In this document: positions 8,173 through 16,452 of the stretch, piece by piece
Position numbering within the stretch: position 1 is the first letter of the stretch
Layout of the letters: each line of letters starts with the position of its first letter
NCBI GenBank assembly: GCA_022843945.1
Contig: JALHMR010000025.1
Span: 1-64,000, forward strand
Origin: Rhodospirillaceae bacterium
Lineage (GTDB): Bacteria > Pseudomonadota > Alphaproteobacteria > CACIAM-22H2
Direction: 5' to 3'
DNA length: 64,000 nucleotides
Notes under the pieces: generated by a model
The model's input: only the letters and a program-made list of their open reading frames with translations
Database searches by the model: none
What the model was told of the DNA's origin: nothing
Program-made: the position numbers and the translations under genes

Positions 8173-9027
8173 ATGGATGCCAGCGACGCGGGCCTGGGCA
8201 ATATCGTCAGCCTGGAGCACGTCAACGTCCAGATTCCCGATCAGCTCGTGGCGACGCTGTTCTATGTCAGCGGCCTCGGCCTGACCCGCGACCCCTACCT
8301 GATGACCGGCCTCGACAACATGTGGGTCAATGTCGGGCGCAGCCAGTTCCACCTGCCGACCGGCGAGCCGCAGGTCCAGCGCGGCCATGTCGGCCTGGTC
8401 ATCCCGGACCGCGCTGCGTTGCTGAACCGTCTGGCCAAGGTGCACTCGCGCCTGCCGGAGACGCAGTTCAGCTTCGGCGAGCAGAATGATCACGTGGCGG
8501 TGACGTCGCCCTGGGGCAATCGGCTGCGTATCTTCGAGCCGCAGGAGCGTTTCGGCGCGATCCAGCTGGGCATGCCCTATGTCGAGTTCGAGGTCCCGCC
8601 GGGGACAGCGCCCGGCATCGCCAATTTCTACGAGCAGGCGCTCGACACGCCAGCGACCGCCGCCGACGGTGTGGCGCGGGTAAGCCTGGGATCGGGCCAG
8701 CAACTGGTGTTTCGCGAAACCGACAGGCCGCTACCCGACTACGACGGGCATCATGTCCAGGTCTACGTCGCCGGCTTCGCCTCGACGCGCAAGCGGATGG
8801 AAGCGCTCGGCCTGGTCAGCGAGGATAACGGCCAGCACCAGTTCCGCTTCACCGACATCGTCGACCTCGATACGCGCAGGCCGCTGTTCACCATCGAGCA
8901 TGAGATCCGCGGCCTGCGCCACCCGCTCTATGCCCGCCCGCTGGTCAACCGCAACCCGGCGCAGACCAACATGGGCTACAAGCCAGGCGCCGACGCCCTG
9001 GGTTGGGAACTGGCCAAGTCGCGCTAG
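8173..9027 (+). CDS. VOC-superfamily protein (glyoxalase/extradiol-dioxygenase fold)
   Basis: A 284-residue two-module vicinal-oxygen-chelate protein. The first module begins SLEHVNVQIPDQLVATLFYVSGLG, the usual opening of a VOC beta-alpha-beta unit; a second begins near GMPYVEFEVPPGTAPGIANFYEQAL. Candidate metal-binding residues include His of LEHVN and His in GHHVQVYV plus later acidic residues, but the triad cannot be proved by eye. GGAG ten bases before the ATG at 8173 supports this start over the ATG at 8140. It follows the dioxygenase operon after about 90 bp. It may act on a ring-derived product, but this is only context. Confidence 0.8.
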   Translation: MDASDAGLGNIVSLEHVNVQIPDQLVATLFYVSGLGLTRDPYLMTGLDNMWVNVGRSQFHLPTGEPQVQRGHVGLVIPDRAALLNRLAKVHSRLPETQFSFGEQNDHVAVTSPWGNRLRIFEPQERFGAIQLGMPYVEFEVPPGTAPGIANFYEQALDTPATAADGVARVSLGSGQQLVFRETDRPLPDYDGHHVQVYVAGFASTRKRMEALGLVSEDNGQHQFRFTDIVDLDTRRPLFTIEHEIRGLRHPLYARPLVNRNPAQTNMGYKPGADALGWELAKSR

Positions 9028-9034
9028 CGCCAGT

Positions 9035-9064
9035 CTTCCAGGATCGGGGCTTCCAGGATCGGGG
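9035..9064. repeat. 15-bp perfect tandem duplication
   Basis: CTTCCAGGATCGGGG occurs twice back to back just after the VOC stop codon, running into the GC-rich hairpin. It looks like a recent slippage duplication. Confidence 0.8.
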
Positions 9065-9098
9065 CCCGCGCGACGGTCGCAACCGCAGCGCGGGCCCC
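9061..9098. terminator. Long GC-rich hairpin between convergent genes
   Basis: GGGGCCCGCGC pairs perfectly with GCGCGGGCCCC over a 16-nt loop. There is no T-run, so it may be an imperfect terminator or an RNA-stabilising end for the VOC transcript. Confidence 0.5.
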
Positions 9099-9110
9099 CT
9101 GCTTCGTGCG

Positions 9111-9130
9111 GTCAGTACCCGCGTACTGAC
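9111..9130 (-). terminator. Perfect hairpin right after a small-gene stop
   Basis: GTCAGTAC-ccgc-GTACTGAC starts at the base next to the stop codon of the 47-residue minus-strand gene. No T-run follows. Confidence 0.45.
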
Positions 9131-9274
9131 TTAGGCCTTGTCCGCGCCGCCTTCCGGCTGGCTCGGCATCTCCTTCTTGGGAGCCTGATCGGGAGTCGGG
9201 ACGTTCGGGATGTTCGCCTTGTCCTGATCCTGCTGATCCGGGCGCTTCTCTGAATCCTGGTGCTTGTCGGACAT
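9131..9274 (-). CDS. Small charged hydrophilic protein, 47 residues
   Basis: Reads MSDKHQDSEKRPDQQDQDKA and continues to GGADKA before a TAA. AGGAGA seven bases before the ATG is a strong ribosome site, and the hairpin at 9111-9130 directly follows the stop, so this looks like a real small gene. The product is very rich in Asp, Gln, Lys and Pro and lacks hydrophobic residues, so it is probably intrinsically disordered and soluble. Small proteins of this look can be stress-related, but no family is recognised. It lies between the convergent VOC gene and the AsmA gene. Confidence 0.65.
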   Translation of the reverse strand: MSDKHQDSEKRPDQQDQDKANIPNVPTPDQAPKKEMPSQPEGGADKA

Positions 9275-9363
9275 GAAGGTCTCCTGCGTTGGGTGGTAAC
9301 ACCCCAACACGCAAGCTCAAGCTAGGTTCCTCGGAGGCCGTTGAATCTTCGGAGCGAGCCGGC

Positions 9364-11223
9364 CTAGCGCGGGCAGTTGGCCTGGGCCACCAGCTGCGGC
9401 AGCTCCGGCACCATCCATTCCGGAATGGGATCGGGCTCATCGAGACGCCGCACCAGGGTGCCGAAGGCCGGCCCGATGCGCGGATCGGCGACCGGCCCCG
9501 CGATCTTGATCGGCAGTTTGAGCGCCGCGGCATTCGCCGCGTCGCTGTCGGCCCGCAGCACCATGTCGAGCTGGGCCGAAGGCAGATCGACGAACCCGGC
9601 GGCGCGCAGCGCCGTACGCGGGGTGCGCAGGCGCAACGGGCCGATCTTCGCCAACCCGTCGCGCAGATCGATCACCCCGACCAGGCACTCCAGCGGGACC
9701 CAGCCCTCGCCCCGCCGGAACAGGGCCCGGAGATCCGTCGAGGCCTTCTCCATTAGGTCACGCGCCACCTGTCCGTCGCGCAGCGTCAGCACCGTCTGGC
9801 CGCGGCTGGCCTTGAGCCCATCGGCCAGCGTCTCGCCGGTCAGCTCGATCGTCGACACGGCATTGAGCCTGCCGGTGATCGGTGCCTCCTCGCCGCCGAA
9901 CAGGCGCACAAGCTCGGCTATTTCGGCATTGGAAACCCGGCTGCGGGCGTTGAGCTGCCCCCCGCCCGCCACCGCGCGCAGGCGCCCCGAGGTTTCGACG
10001 CGCCCCCCGGCGGCGCCGAAAGCGAGTCTCGATACCGCAATATCTCCAGGCCGCGTGCGGATCTCGCCCAGGAAATCAGTGACTGCGATCGCGCCATAGA
10101 GCAGCCGTGCCGCCCGCAGGCGCGCCTCGACGACGGCGCCCGGTTTCTCGTCCGGCCGCAAGTTCACGGCATCGAGCTTCGTGTCGCCACCGGCCTTGCG
10201 CTCGCCCAGCAGCGCGGCGACATCGAGAACCGGAAAAGCAAGCGCGGTCACGATGGCGTCCGGCTGGCCGCGAGCCCCTTCGTCCAGCGTCACCTCGCCC
10301 GTGAAGCGGTTACCGGCTACCTGGCCGCGGGCCCCTGCCAGCAGCCAGCGCGCGCCCTGCTTGTCGAACGCCCCGTCCACCTGCAGCGGGAATGTCGCCG
10401 CCAGGTCGACGCCGAACAGGGCCATGAACCGGCCGAGATCGCCGGCCTCGATATGCAGCGGGCCGCGCACGCCTTCGAAATCCGTCGGCTCGGTCATCGT
10501 CCCCCGGAAGCCGAGCGTGCCGCCTTCGGCCGTCATGCGCAGCTCCGTCCCGAAGGGCACGGAATCATCGCGCATGCGCGCGAAGGAATCGGTGGTCCCG
10601 TCCATCCGCACCGGCTTGCCGTTGTAGGCGCCGTCGATCGTCAGGCTCACCGGAGCGTCATCGCCCGACGAACGCACCGCCATCGAGCGGAAGTCGAGGC
10701 GGATATCCTGGCGTCCCTCGGAGCGGTAGATCAGCAGCCCCTCGCCGACGGTGAAATCGATCAGGGTGGGAAACTGGGTTCGGTTCTTGGGCACCACCGC
10801 CAGGCCGCCGCGCGGCGCCGGGCCACCGCCGCCCGGAAAACGCCAGTTGCGCGCCCCGTTCTCATGGCGCTCGAGCAGGATCATCGGCCGCTCGAGGGTC
10901 AGGCGCTCGAAGCGCATGACGCCGCGCAACAGCGAGCCCAGGTCGATCTCCGCCACCACCCGGGCGAAGCGCATCATGTCCGGCTCGCTGCCGCCCGGCA
11001 TGTTGGCGATGCGCACGTCCGCGAGCTCGAACCGTAGAGGGTTGCGCCAGCCGATCACGAGGCTGCCGACGGTCATCTCGCGTTCAAGCGCGCCACCGGC
11101 CTCGCGCTCGACCAGCGGCCGAAAATCGGTGTTGACCACCCACAAGGCGGCAGCGCCAACGGCGACCAGCACAACGCCCAGGAGCGCCGCCAGGACAAGC
11201 CCTATCCGTTTCGCCAACCGCAT
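9364..11223 (-). CDS. AsmA-family inner-membrane-anchored envelope protein
   Basis: A 619-residue protein with an uncleaved N-terminal membrane anchor (about residues 7-29) and a long periplasmic region. The start RIGLVLAALLGVVLVAVGAAALWVV...DFRPLVEREAGGALEREMTVGSL is the AsmA N-terminal pattern, and the C-terminal part carries the beta-rich repeats seen in AsmA/YhdP/TamB-like proteins (for example the RDGLAKIGPLRLRTPRTALRAAGFVDL stretch). Proteins of this family are linked to phospholipid transport or outer-membrane assembly. It is followed at 46 bp by the aldo/keto reductase on the same strand, probably independent. The specific role cannot be deduced. Confidence 0.88.
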   Translation of the reverse strand: MRLAKRIGLVLAALLGVVLVAVGAAALWVVNTDFRPLVEREAGGALEREMTVGSLVIGWRNPLRFELADVRIANMPGGSEPDMMRFARVVAEIDLGSLLRGVMRFERLTLERPMILLERHENGARNWRFPGGGGPAPRGGLAVVPKNRTQFPTLIDFTVGEGLLIYRSEGRQDIRLDFRSMAVRSSGDDAPVSLTIDGAYNGKPVRMDGTTDSFARMRDDSVPFGTELRMTAEGGTLGFRGTMTEPTDFEGVRGPLHIEAGDLGRFMALFGVDLAATFPLQVDGAFDKQGARWLLAGARGQVAGNRFTGEVTLDEGARGQPDAIVTALAFPVLDVAALLGERKAGGDTKLDAVNLRPDEKPGAVVEARLRAARLLYGAIAVTDFLGEIRTRPGDIAVSRLAFGAAGGRVETSGRLRAVAGGGQLNARSRVSNAEIAELVRLFGGEEAPITGRLNAVSTIELTGETLADGLKASRGQTVLTLRDGQVARDLMEKASTDLRALFRRGEGWVPLECLVGVIDLRDGLAKIGPLRLRTPRTALRAAGFVDLPSAQLDMVLRADSDAANAAALKLPIKIAGPVADPRIGPAFGTLVRRLDEPDPIPEWMVPELPQLVAQANCPR

Positions 11224-11268
11224 GTCCCACAGATGTTATCGGGACACCGCGGTATCAATGGCCAGAGG

Positions 11269-12114
11269 TCAGATCATGGGCAGGCTGCGCGGCTTCTTGC
11301 CGCGCGGGAACGCCTCATCGATCCGGGCGATCTCGGCCGCGCTCAGCCGGAGATCGCCGGCGGCGGCGTTGTCGCTGGCATGCTCGGCATGCGCCGCCTT
11401 GGGAATGGCGAAGAGTGCTGGGCTGCGCAGCAGGAAGCGCAGCGCCACCTGGTGAACCGTGGCGTTGTGCGCCAGGGCGACGTCCTGCAGGACCTGGCCG
11501 CCGCGTGTCGAAGGGCCGGGGAAATCGTTGTGGCCGAACGGGCTGTAGGCCACGACGGCGACGCTGTGCTTCTCGCACCAGGGCACGACCGCGTGCTCGA
11601 TGGCCCGCTCCTTGAGGTGATAGAGGACCTGATTGCAGGCGAAGGTCGGCTTGCCGGTCACGGCCAGCAGCTGGTCCAGGTCCGGCACATCGAAATTGCT
11701 GACGCCCCAGGAGAGGATCTTGCCGTCGCGCTGCAGCCGCTCCATGGCGCTGACCGTGTCCGCCAGTGGATGCTCGCCGCGCCAGTGCAGCAGGTAGCAG
11801 TCGAGGTGGTCGGTCTTCAGGCGCTTGAGCGAAGCTTCGCAGGCCGCGACGGTGCCGGATAGCGAGGCGTTGTGGGGCAGCACCTTGGAGACCAGGAAGA
11901 CCTCCGGCCGCCGGCCCTGGATGGCCTCGCCGACGATCTCCTCGGCCGCACCAGAGCCGTACATCTCGGCCGTGTCGATATGGGTCATGCCGAGATCGAG
12001 GCCGCGCCGCAGCGCCGCCAGGGCCCGCGCCTTGTCGGCGCGCTCGATGTACCAGGTCCCCTGCCCGACAACCGAGACGGTGCGCCTGCTCGTCCCGAAG
12101 ACCCGCTGCTCCAT
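11269..12114 (-). CDS. Aldo/keto reductase
   Basis: A 281-residue NADPH-dependent oxidoreductase of the TIM-barrel AKR superfamily. The catalytic tetrad is complete: Asp47 and Tyr52 (HIDTAEMYG), Lys77 (LVSKVLPH) and His110 (YLLHW). The GVSNFDVPDLDQLL segment and the AIPKAAHAEH cofactor segment near the end also fit. It starts five bases after the stop of the upstream ene-reductase gene, so the two are co-transcribed and could act in turn on an unsaturated carbonyl compound. The substrate is unknown. Confidence 0.93.
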   Translation of the reverse strand: MEQRVFGTSRRTVSVVGQGTWYIERADKARALAALRRGLDLGMTHIDTAEMYGSGAAEEIVGEAIQGRRPEVFLVSKVLPHNASLSGTVAACEASLKRLKTDHLDCYLLHWRGEHPLADTVSAMERLQRDGKILSWGVSNFDVPDLDQLLAVTGKPTFACNQVLYHLKERAIEHAVVPWCEKHSVAVVAYSPFGHNDFPGPSTRGGQVLQDVALAHNATVHQVALRFLLRSPALFAIPKAAHAEHASDNAAAGDLRLSAAEIARIDEAFPRGKKPRSLPMI

Positions 12115-12119
12115 AACGC

Positions 12120-13235
12120 TCAGCCTTTCGTCGCCAGGACGGTCCGCGGAACATTGGCGCCGGGGCGCTCGCCGGCGCGCAGATATTGCGGCGGGCAGAA
12201 ATGCTTGGCGCCCAGCGCTTCGGCCGCCCGCCAGACCCAGAACGGCTCTCTCAGATGCCCTCGTCCCACCAGCACGGCGTCCGCCTTTCCGCTCTGAACG
12301 ATCTCGTCGGCCTGCCCGCCGTCGAGGATCATGCCGACGGTGAAGGTCGGCAGGCCGACCTCGGCCTTCACCCGCTCGGCCGACGGCGTCTGGTATCCAG
12401 GGCCGACCTTGACCTTCAGCTTCGACGGCCAGATGCCGCCGCCCGAGATGTCAAAGAAATCGACGCCGATACCTTTGAGTTCCTTGGCGAAGGCCACCGT
12501 GTCGTCGACGGTCATGCCGCCGTCGAGATAGTCCTGGCCCGACAGGCGCAGGCCGAAGGTCTTGTCCTTCGGCCAGACCTTGCGCACCGCCGAGGCGACT
12601 TCGAGCGGAAAGCGCATGCGCTTCTCGCGCGTGCCGCCATAGGCGTCGCTGCGATGGTTGGAGATCGGCGACAGAAAGGTATGGATGAGGTAGCCGTGGG
12701 CGCCGTGCAGTTCCATCACCTCGAAGCCCGCCGCCAGCGCCCGCTTGGCGCTGGCCACGAAGGCCTCGACGAGGCCGGGCAACTCGCCGGCATCGAGGGC
12801 GCGCGGGGTCGGCCAGCCCTCGTCGTGCGGCAGGGCGCTGGGCGCGACCGTCTCCCAGGCAGTGTGGTCCTTGAGCGGATGTCCGCCCTTCCACGGCAGG
12901 TCGGCCGAGCCCTTGCGGCCGGAATGAGCGAGCTGGATGCCCAGCTTGACCTCAGGATCGACGCTGCGAATGGAGCGCAGGATGCGCGCCAGCCCCTCGC
13001 CCTGCTCGTCGGTCCACAGGCCGAGGCAGCCCGGAGTGATCCGCCCGTCGCGCGTCACGTGCGTCGCCTCGGTGAAAATTACGCCGAGGCCCGCGGCGGC
13101 GAAGCGGCCGAGATGGACCTGATGCCAGTCGTTGGGCACGCCTTCCACGGCGCTGTACTGGCACATCGGAGAGAGACCGATGCGGTTGCGCAGGGTCAGG
13201 CCGCCCATCGGCAGCGGATCGAAAAGATGGGGCAT
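12120..13235 (-). CDS. NADH:flavin oxidoreductase, Old Yellow Enzyme family (YqjM-like)
   Basis: A 371-residue FMN ene-reductase. The N-terminus MPHLFDPLPMGGLTLRNRIG leads into the YqjM-type MCQYSA with Cys25 and Tyr27 near the flavin, and LHGAHGYLIHTFLSP carries the substrate-binding His pair. Later GGGIWPS and DAVLVGRGHLREPFW fit the phosphate-binding end of the barrel. These enzymes reduce activated C=C bonds with NAD(P)H. The longer ORF start at 13322 adds residues unlike the family, so the ATG at 13235 is used. It is the first gene of a two-gene operon with the aldo/keto reductase. Confidence 0.94.
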   Translation of the reverse strand: MPHLFDPLPMGGLTLRNRIGLSPMCQYSAVEGVPNDWHQVHLGRFAAAGLGVIFTEATHVTRDGRITPGCLGLWTDEQGEGLARILRSIRSVDPEVKLGIQLAHSGRKGSADLPWKGGHPLKDHTAWETVAPSALPHDEGWPTPRALDAGELPGLVEAFVASAKRALAAGFEVMELHGAHGYLIHTFLSPISNHRSDAYGGTREKRMRFPLEVASAVRKVWPKDKTFGLRLSGQDYLDGGMTVDDTVAFAKELKGIGVDFFDISGGGIWPSKLKVKVGPGYQTPSAERVKAEVGLPTFTVGMILDGGQADEIVQSGKADAVLVGRGHLREPFWVWRAAEALGAKHFCPPQYLRAGERPGANVPRTVLATKG

Positions 13236-13357
13236 ACTTGAACTCAGCAGTGAGGGAACGCGGGAGATACCAAATACAGGATTCAGGTCAACGCCTACCT
13301 CTTTTTTGCCACAGGCCACCACTTTTCACCCATAGCAGCCATGCTAAACCGGTGGCC

Positions 13358-13906
13358 ATGAGCGACTACGCACTCGACGAGATCCTCGCCCGCGCGGTCA
13401 CCGACAGTGGCGCCGATATGGGCAATATCCAGCTGCTCAACGCGGCAGGGCAGCTGCAGATCGTGACCAGCCTCGGCTTCGACTGGCGATTCCTGAGTCA
13501 TTTCGACAGCGTCCAGGAAGGTCACGCGGCCTGCGGCGGTGCGCTCGAAAGCGCCACCCGGATCGTCGTCGAGAACGTCGCCAGCAGCCCTATCTTCGAT
13601 GAGAAGTCACGACGCGTCATGCTGGCCGCCCGTGCCCTCGCCTGCCAATCGACCCCCCTGCAAGATACAGCAGGCCGGGTGATCGGCATGCTCTCTACCC
13701 ATCGCCGGGTGGTTGGCGCCTTTGCCGCCGATATCTGGACGAAGGTCGACGCGCTCGCGGCAAAAGCGGCCGAGACTGTGCAACAGGCCAAGATCGTCCC
13801 CGGCAGCCTCTCATGGTCGACGGCGCGCAGCAGGCTCCTGATCGACAGCGTGCAGGAGCTGTTCGACGCGTCGTCCCCGCGGCCCGTCCCTTCCAGGACC
13901 TCCTAG
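13358..13906 (+). CDS. GAF-domain protein
   Basis: A 182-residue soluble protein whose body is one GAF domain: LDEILARAVTDSGADMGNIQLLNAAGQLQIVTSLGF then HAACGGALESATRIVVENVASSPIF and QSTPLQDTAGRVIGMLSTH. GAF domains bind small ligands such as cyclic nucleotides, tetrapyrroles or flavonoids. There is no fused output domain, only a helical C-terminal tail, so it may be a ligand-binding partner of a separate kinase or cyclase. The ATG at 13358 lets the domain start directly; the longer frame upstream overlaps the divergent ene-reductase. Function beyond ligand sensing is unknown. Confidence 0.82.
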   Translation: MSDYALDEILARAVTDSGADMGNIQLLNAAGQLQIVTSLGFDWRFLSHFDSVQEGHAACGGALESATRIVVENVASSPIFDEKSRRVMLAARALACQSTPLQDTAGRVIGMLSTHRRVVGAFAADIWTKVDALAAKAAETVQQAKIVPGSLSWSTARSRLLIDSVQELFDASSPRPVPSRTS

Positions 13907-13908
13907 CC

Positions 13909-14113
13909 CTACTCCACCTTGATGCCGAGCTGCTTGATCAGCTTGCCCCAGCGATCGATCTCGGCCTGGATGAACTCCCGCAGCTCCTCGGGCGAGGAGC
14001 TGACGACTGGATGGCGTTCAACCGGTCACCCAGATTCTCCTGCCCGATAATCCGCCGCATCTCGGCATTGAGCTTGTCGACGATCGGCCGCGGCGTCCGG
14101 GCGGGGCGCCCTC
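13909..14113 (-). pseudogene. Decayed C-terminus of a Bug/TctC-family receptor gene
   Basis: On the minus strand, one frame reads TPRPIVDKLNAEMRRIIGQE and on to DRLNAI. After a frame shift near 14020, another frame reads SSPEELREFIQAEIDRWGKL and ends LIKQLGIKVE before TAG. Together these match the typical last 60 residues of Bug-family proteins (compare the end of the intact receptor at 2614-3588: AELRRLIAVDLERWGKVAAQAGIKPE). A small deletion broke the frame, and the 5' part has been lost against the quinone oxidoreductase gene. It is therefore a relic, not a functional gene. Confidence 0.8.
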
Positions 14114-15092
14114 AGGGCGTGATCACCACCGCCCCTTGCGTCTTGCGGCTCTCGACGGCGCGGTGAGCGGCGACGATCTCGTCCAATTTGAAGCGCGCGC
14201 CTATTTCGACATCGACATGGCCGGCGGCGATCGCCTCGAACAGGTCCTTCGCATTCGCCCGCAGGGTCGCAGCGTCGGCGTTGTGCGGAAACACTGATGG
14301 CCGGGTGAGAAACAGGCAGCCCTTCTTGTTGAGCAGCTCCGGCTCGATCGCTGGTGCGGGTCCCGAGGCGGCGCCGAACAGCACCACGTAACCGAAGGGC
14401 GCCGCGCAATCGAGCGACTGCAGGAAGGTGTCCTTGGCCACCGAGTCATAGACCACGTTGGCCTTGCGCCCGCCCGTCGCCTCGAGAAATGCCTTGGGCC
14501 AGTCCGGCTTCGCGTAGTCGATCACATGGTCGGCGCCTGCCTTCTTCGCCGCCGCGCGCTTGGCCTCACCGCCCACGGTGCCGATGACCGTGGCGCCCAG
14601 CCCCTTGCCCCAGCGGCAGAGGATCTGTCCCACACCGCCCGCCGCGGCATGCACGAGGATGAGGTCGCCCTTGCCCACTCTGTAGGTCTTGCGCAGCAGG
14701 TACTGTGCGGTCAGGCCCTTGAACAGGATGGCCGCCGCCTTGTCGTCTGCCATGCCGGCCGGGAGGGGCAGCAGCTTGTCGGCGGCGACGTTGCGGCGAT
14801 CGGCATAGGCGCCGAGCCCGGCATTGATGTAGCCCACGCGATCGCCGGGCTTGACGTCGCGCACGCCCGGGCCGACGGCCTCGACCACGCCCACCGCCTC
14901 GTGGCCCAGGCCGGTAGGCAGCGGCAGCGGATAGCGGCCGCTGCGCTGGTAGATGTCGATGAAGTTGAAGCCGATCGCGGTCTGGCGGAGCTGCGCCTCG
15001 CCGGCCTGCGGCGCCGGCAGGTCGATGGTCTCCACGCGCATGACCTCGGCCGCGCCCGGCTCATGCATCCGCACCACTCTTGCCTGGGTCAT
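14112..15092 (-). CDS. NADPH:quinone oxidoreductase, zeta-crystallin type
   Basis: A 326-residue zinc-free medium-chain reductase. The N-terminal GroES-like part (GFNFIDIYQRSGRYPLPLPTGLGHEAVGVVEAVG) is followed by a Rossmann fold with AAAGGVGQ for NADPH. It lacks the zinc-binding cysteines of alcohol dehydrogenases, in keeping with quinone reductases. It would reduce quinones or other unsaturated carbonyls. The start at 15092 has GGGAGGGA upstream; the longer frame overlaps the SDR gene. It follows the SDR gene by 17 bp, so they form an operon. The stop touches the Bug relic downstream. Confidence 0.93.
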   Translation of the reverse strand: MTQARVVRMHEPGAAEVMRVETIDLPAPQAGEAQLRQTAIGFNFIDIYQRSGRYPLPLPTGLGHEAVGVVEAVGPGVRDVKPGDRVGYINAGLGAYADRRNVAADKLLPLPAGMADDKAAAILFKGLTAQYLLRKTYRVGKGDLILVHAAAGGVGQILCRWGKGLGATVIGTVGGEAKRAAAKKAGADHVIDYAKPDWPKAFLEATGGRKANVVYDSVAKDTFLQSLDCAAPFGYVVLFGAASGPAPAIEPELLNKKGCLFLTRPSVFPHNADAATLRANAKDLFEAIAAGHVDVEIGARFKLDEIVAAHRAVESRKTQGAVVITP

Positions 15093-15109
15093 CACGTCCC
15101 TCCCTCGGT

Positions 15110-15862
15110 TCACTCGTAGATCATTTTGACCGTCATGCCACCATCGACGGTGACCGTCTGCCCGGTCATGAAACCGGCATGGGCGACATAGAAACAGGCC
15201 TCGGCGATGTCCGGCGGCGTGCCGACCCGGCCCACCGGATGCTGCTCGCGATCGGCCTTGGAGTGCCTCGGCTCCTTCGCCTGAGAGGCCTTCTTCCACT
15301 CCGCCGTCTCGATCCAGCCCGGCGCAATGGCGTTTACCCGGATCCCCTGCGGTCCCAGGCTCACCGCCATGCCATGGGTCAGCGCCACGATGCCGCCCTT
15401 CGACGCCGTATAGGCCTCCGTCCCCGGCTCCGACATGAAGGCGCGGGTGGAGCTGATGTTGACGATCGAACCGCCGCGGCCGCGCCTGACCATGTGGCGG
15501 GCGACTTCCTGCGAGCAGCGGAAGGTGCCGCGCAGATTGACCGCGATGACCCGGTCGAAATCCCGGGGCCGCAGCTTGAGGAACGGCACCGATCTGCCGA
15601 TGCCGGCGTTGTTGACCAGCACGTCGGGTACACCGAGCTCTTTGACCGTGCGCGCCACCCAGCGCCTGATATCGGCGTCGCGTCCCACATCGGTGCGCAC
15701 GAACAGCGCCTTTGCCCGGCGCTCGGCCAGAGCCGCCGCCACCTCGCGCCCCGCCTGGGTGTCGGGATCGGCGATCGATACGGCGTAACCCGCCTCGGCG
15801 AAGCGATGGGCGATGGCCCGGCCGATGCCCTGCCCGCCTCCGGTGATCGCGGCAACCTTCAT
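15110..15862 (-). CDS. Short-chain dehydrogenase/reductase
   Basis: A 250-residue classical SDR. The cofactor loop TGGGQGIG (residues 7-14), the NNAG motif, the catalytic Ser in NISS and the YTASK Tyr/Lys pair are all present, and the C-terminus ends in the usual TGQTVTVDGG. It oxidises or reduces a hydroxyl or keto group with NAD(P)(H). GGGAGAACAAGG precedes the ATG at 15862, which is preferred to the longer frame. It is the first gene of an operon with the quinone oxidoreductase. The substrate is unknown; FabG-like or sugar/steroid-type activities are all possible. Confidence 0.94.
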   Translation of the reverse strand: MKVAAITGGGQGIGRAIAHRFAEAGYAVSIADPDTQAGREVAAALAERRAKALFVRTDVGRDADIRRWVARTVKELGVPDVLVNNAGIGRSVPFLKLRPRDFDRVIAVNLRGTFRCSQEVARHMVRRGRGGSIVNISSTRAFMSEPGTEAYTASKGGIVALTHGMAVSLGPQGIRVNAIAPGWIETAEWKKASQAKEPRHSKADREQHPVGRVGTPPDIAEACFYVAHAGFMTGQTVTVDGGMTVKMIYE

Positions 15863-15946
15863 CCTTGTTCTCCCGCAGATTAGACAGGCGGCTCGTGCGG
15901 CGGGTAAATTGGCCGCTGACGGCAGGACCGTCATATTGGGTCGCTC

Positions 15947-16282
15947 ATGCGCGCGTCAAATCCTGTAATAGGCCTTTGCCTGCTGGCCGGCACCGCCGCC
16001 GGCTACCTGGCCACGGCTGCCTGGGCGGCCGACCTACGCGTGGCCCAGAAAAACCGCGTCTTCGCGGTCAGCCAGATCGAGATCGCCCGCGGCGACACGG
16101 TGCAGTTCACCAACGACGACGAGTTCCTGCACCATATCTACGTCAGGTCCGCCGACCTGAATTTCGATTCCAGCGAGCAGGCGCCCGGCCAGATCGTCGA
16201 GGTCCGCTTCCGCAACGCCGGCAGTTACGACGTGCGCTGCCGCATCCACCCGAAGATGTTGTTGGTCGTCACCGCCCGCTAA
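15947..16282 (+). CDS. Periplasmic cupredoxin (plastocyanin/pseudoazurin-like)
   Basis: A 111-residue exported blue-copper-type protein. A signal peptide ends near AWA (about residue 27), leaving a small beta-barrel. The probable type-1 copper ligands are His62 or His63 (EFLHHIYV), Cys98, His101 and Met104 (C-x2-H-x2-M). It would shuttle electrons in the periplasm. It resembles the methylamine-utilisation-type cupredoxins by size, but no partner dehydrogenase is nearby. It stands alone, divergent from the SDR gene. Ligand assignment is by motif only. Confidence 0.85.
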   Translation: MRASNPVIGLCLLAGTAAGYLATAAWAADLRVAQKNRVFAVSQIEIARGDTVQFTNDDEFLHHIYVRSADLNFDSSEQAPGQIVEVRFRNAGSYDVRCRIHPKMLLVVTAR

Positions 16283-16452
16283 CACCACCTGGCGGACGCC
16301 CCTGCCTCTTTTGTCGGCTCCGTTGTGTTATCGTTCCGGCGCTTCGTAACCGGGTGTTAACCAATTAAATCAATAATTTAACCATCTACGCCGCGCATAG
16401 TCTTTGACCCGCAACGCGCTCAAAGCGCGACAGGGAGACAAGGCCTTCCGCC

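Noticed and set aside
12186-13241. 351-codon plus-strand open frame opposite the ene-reductase
   Set aside because: The minus frame is a complete Old Yellow Enzyme; this frame has no recognisable domain.
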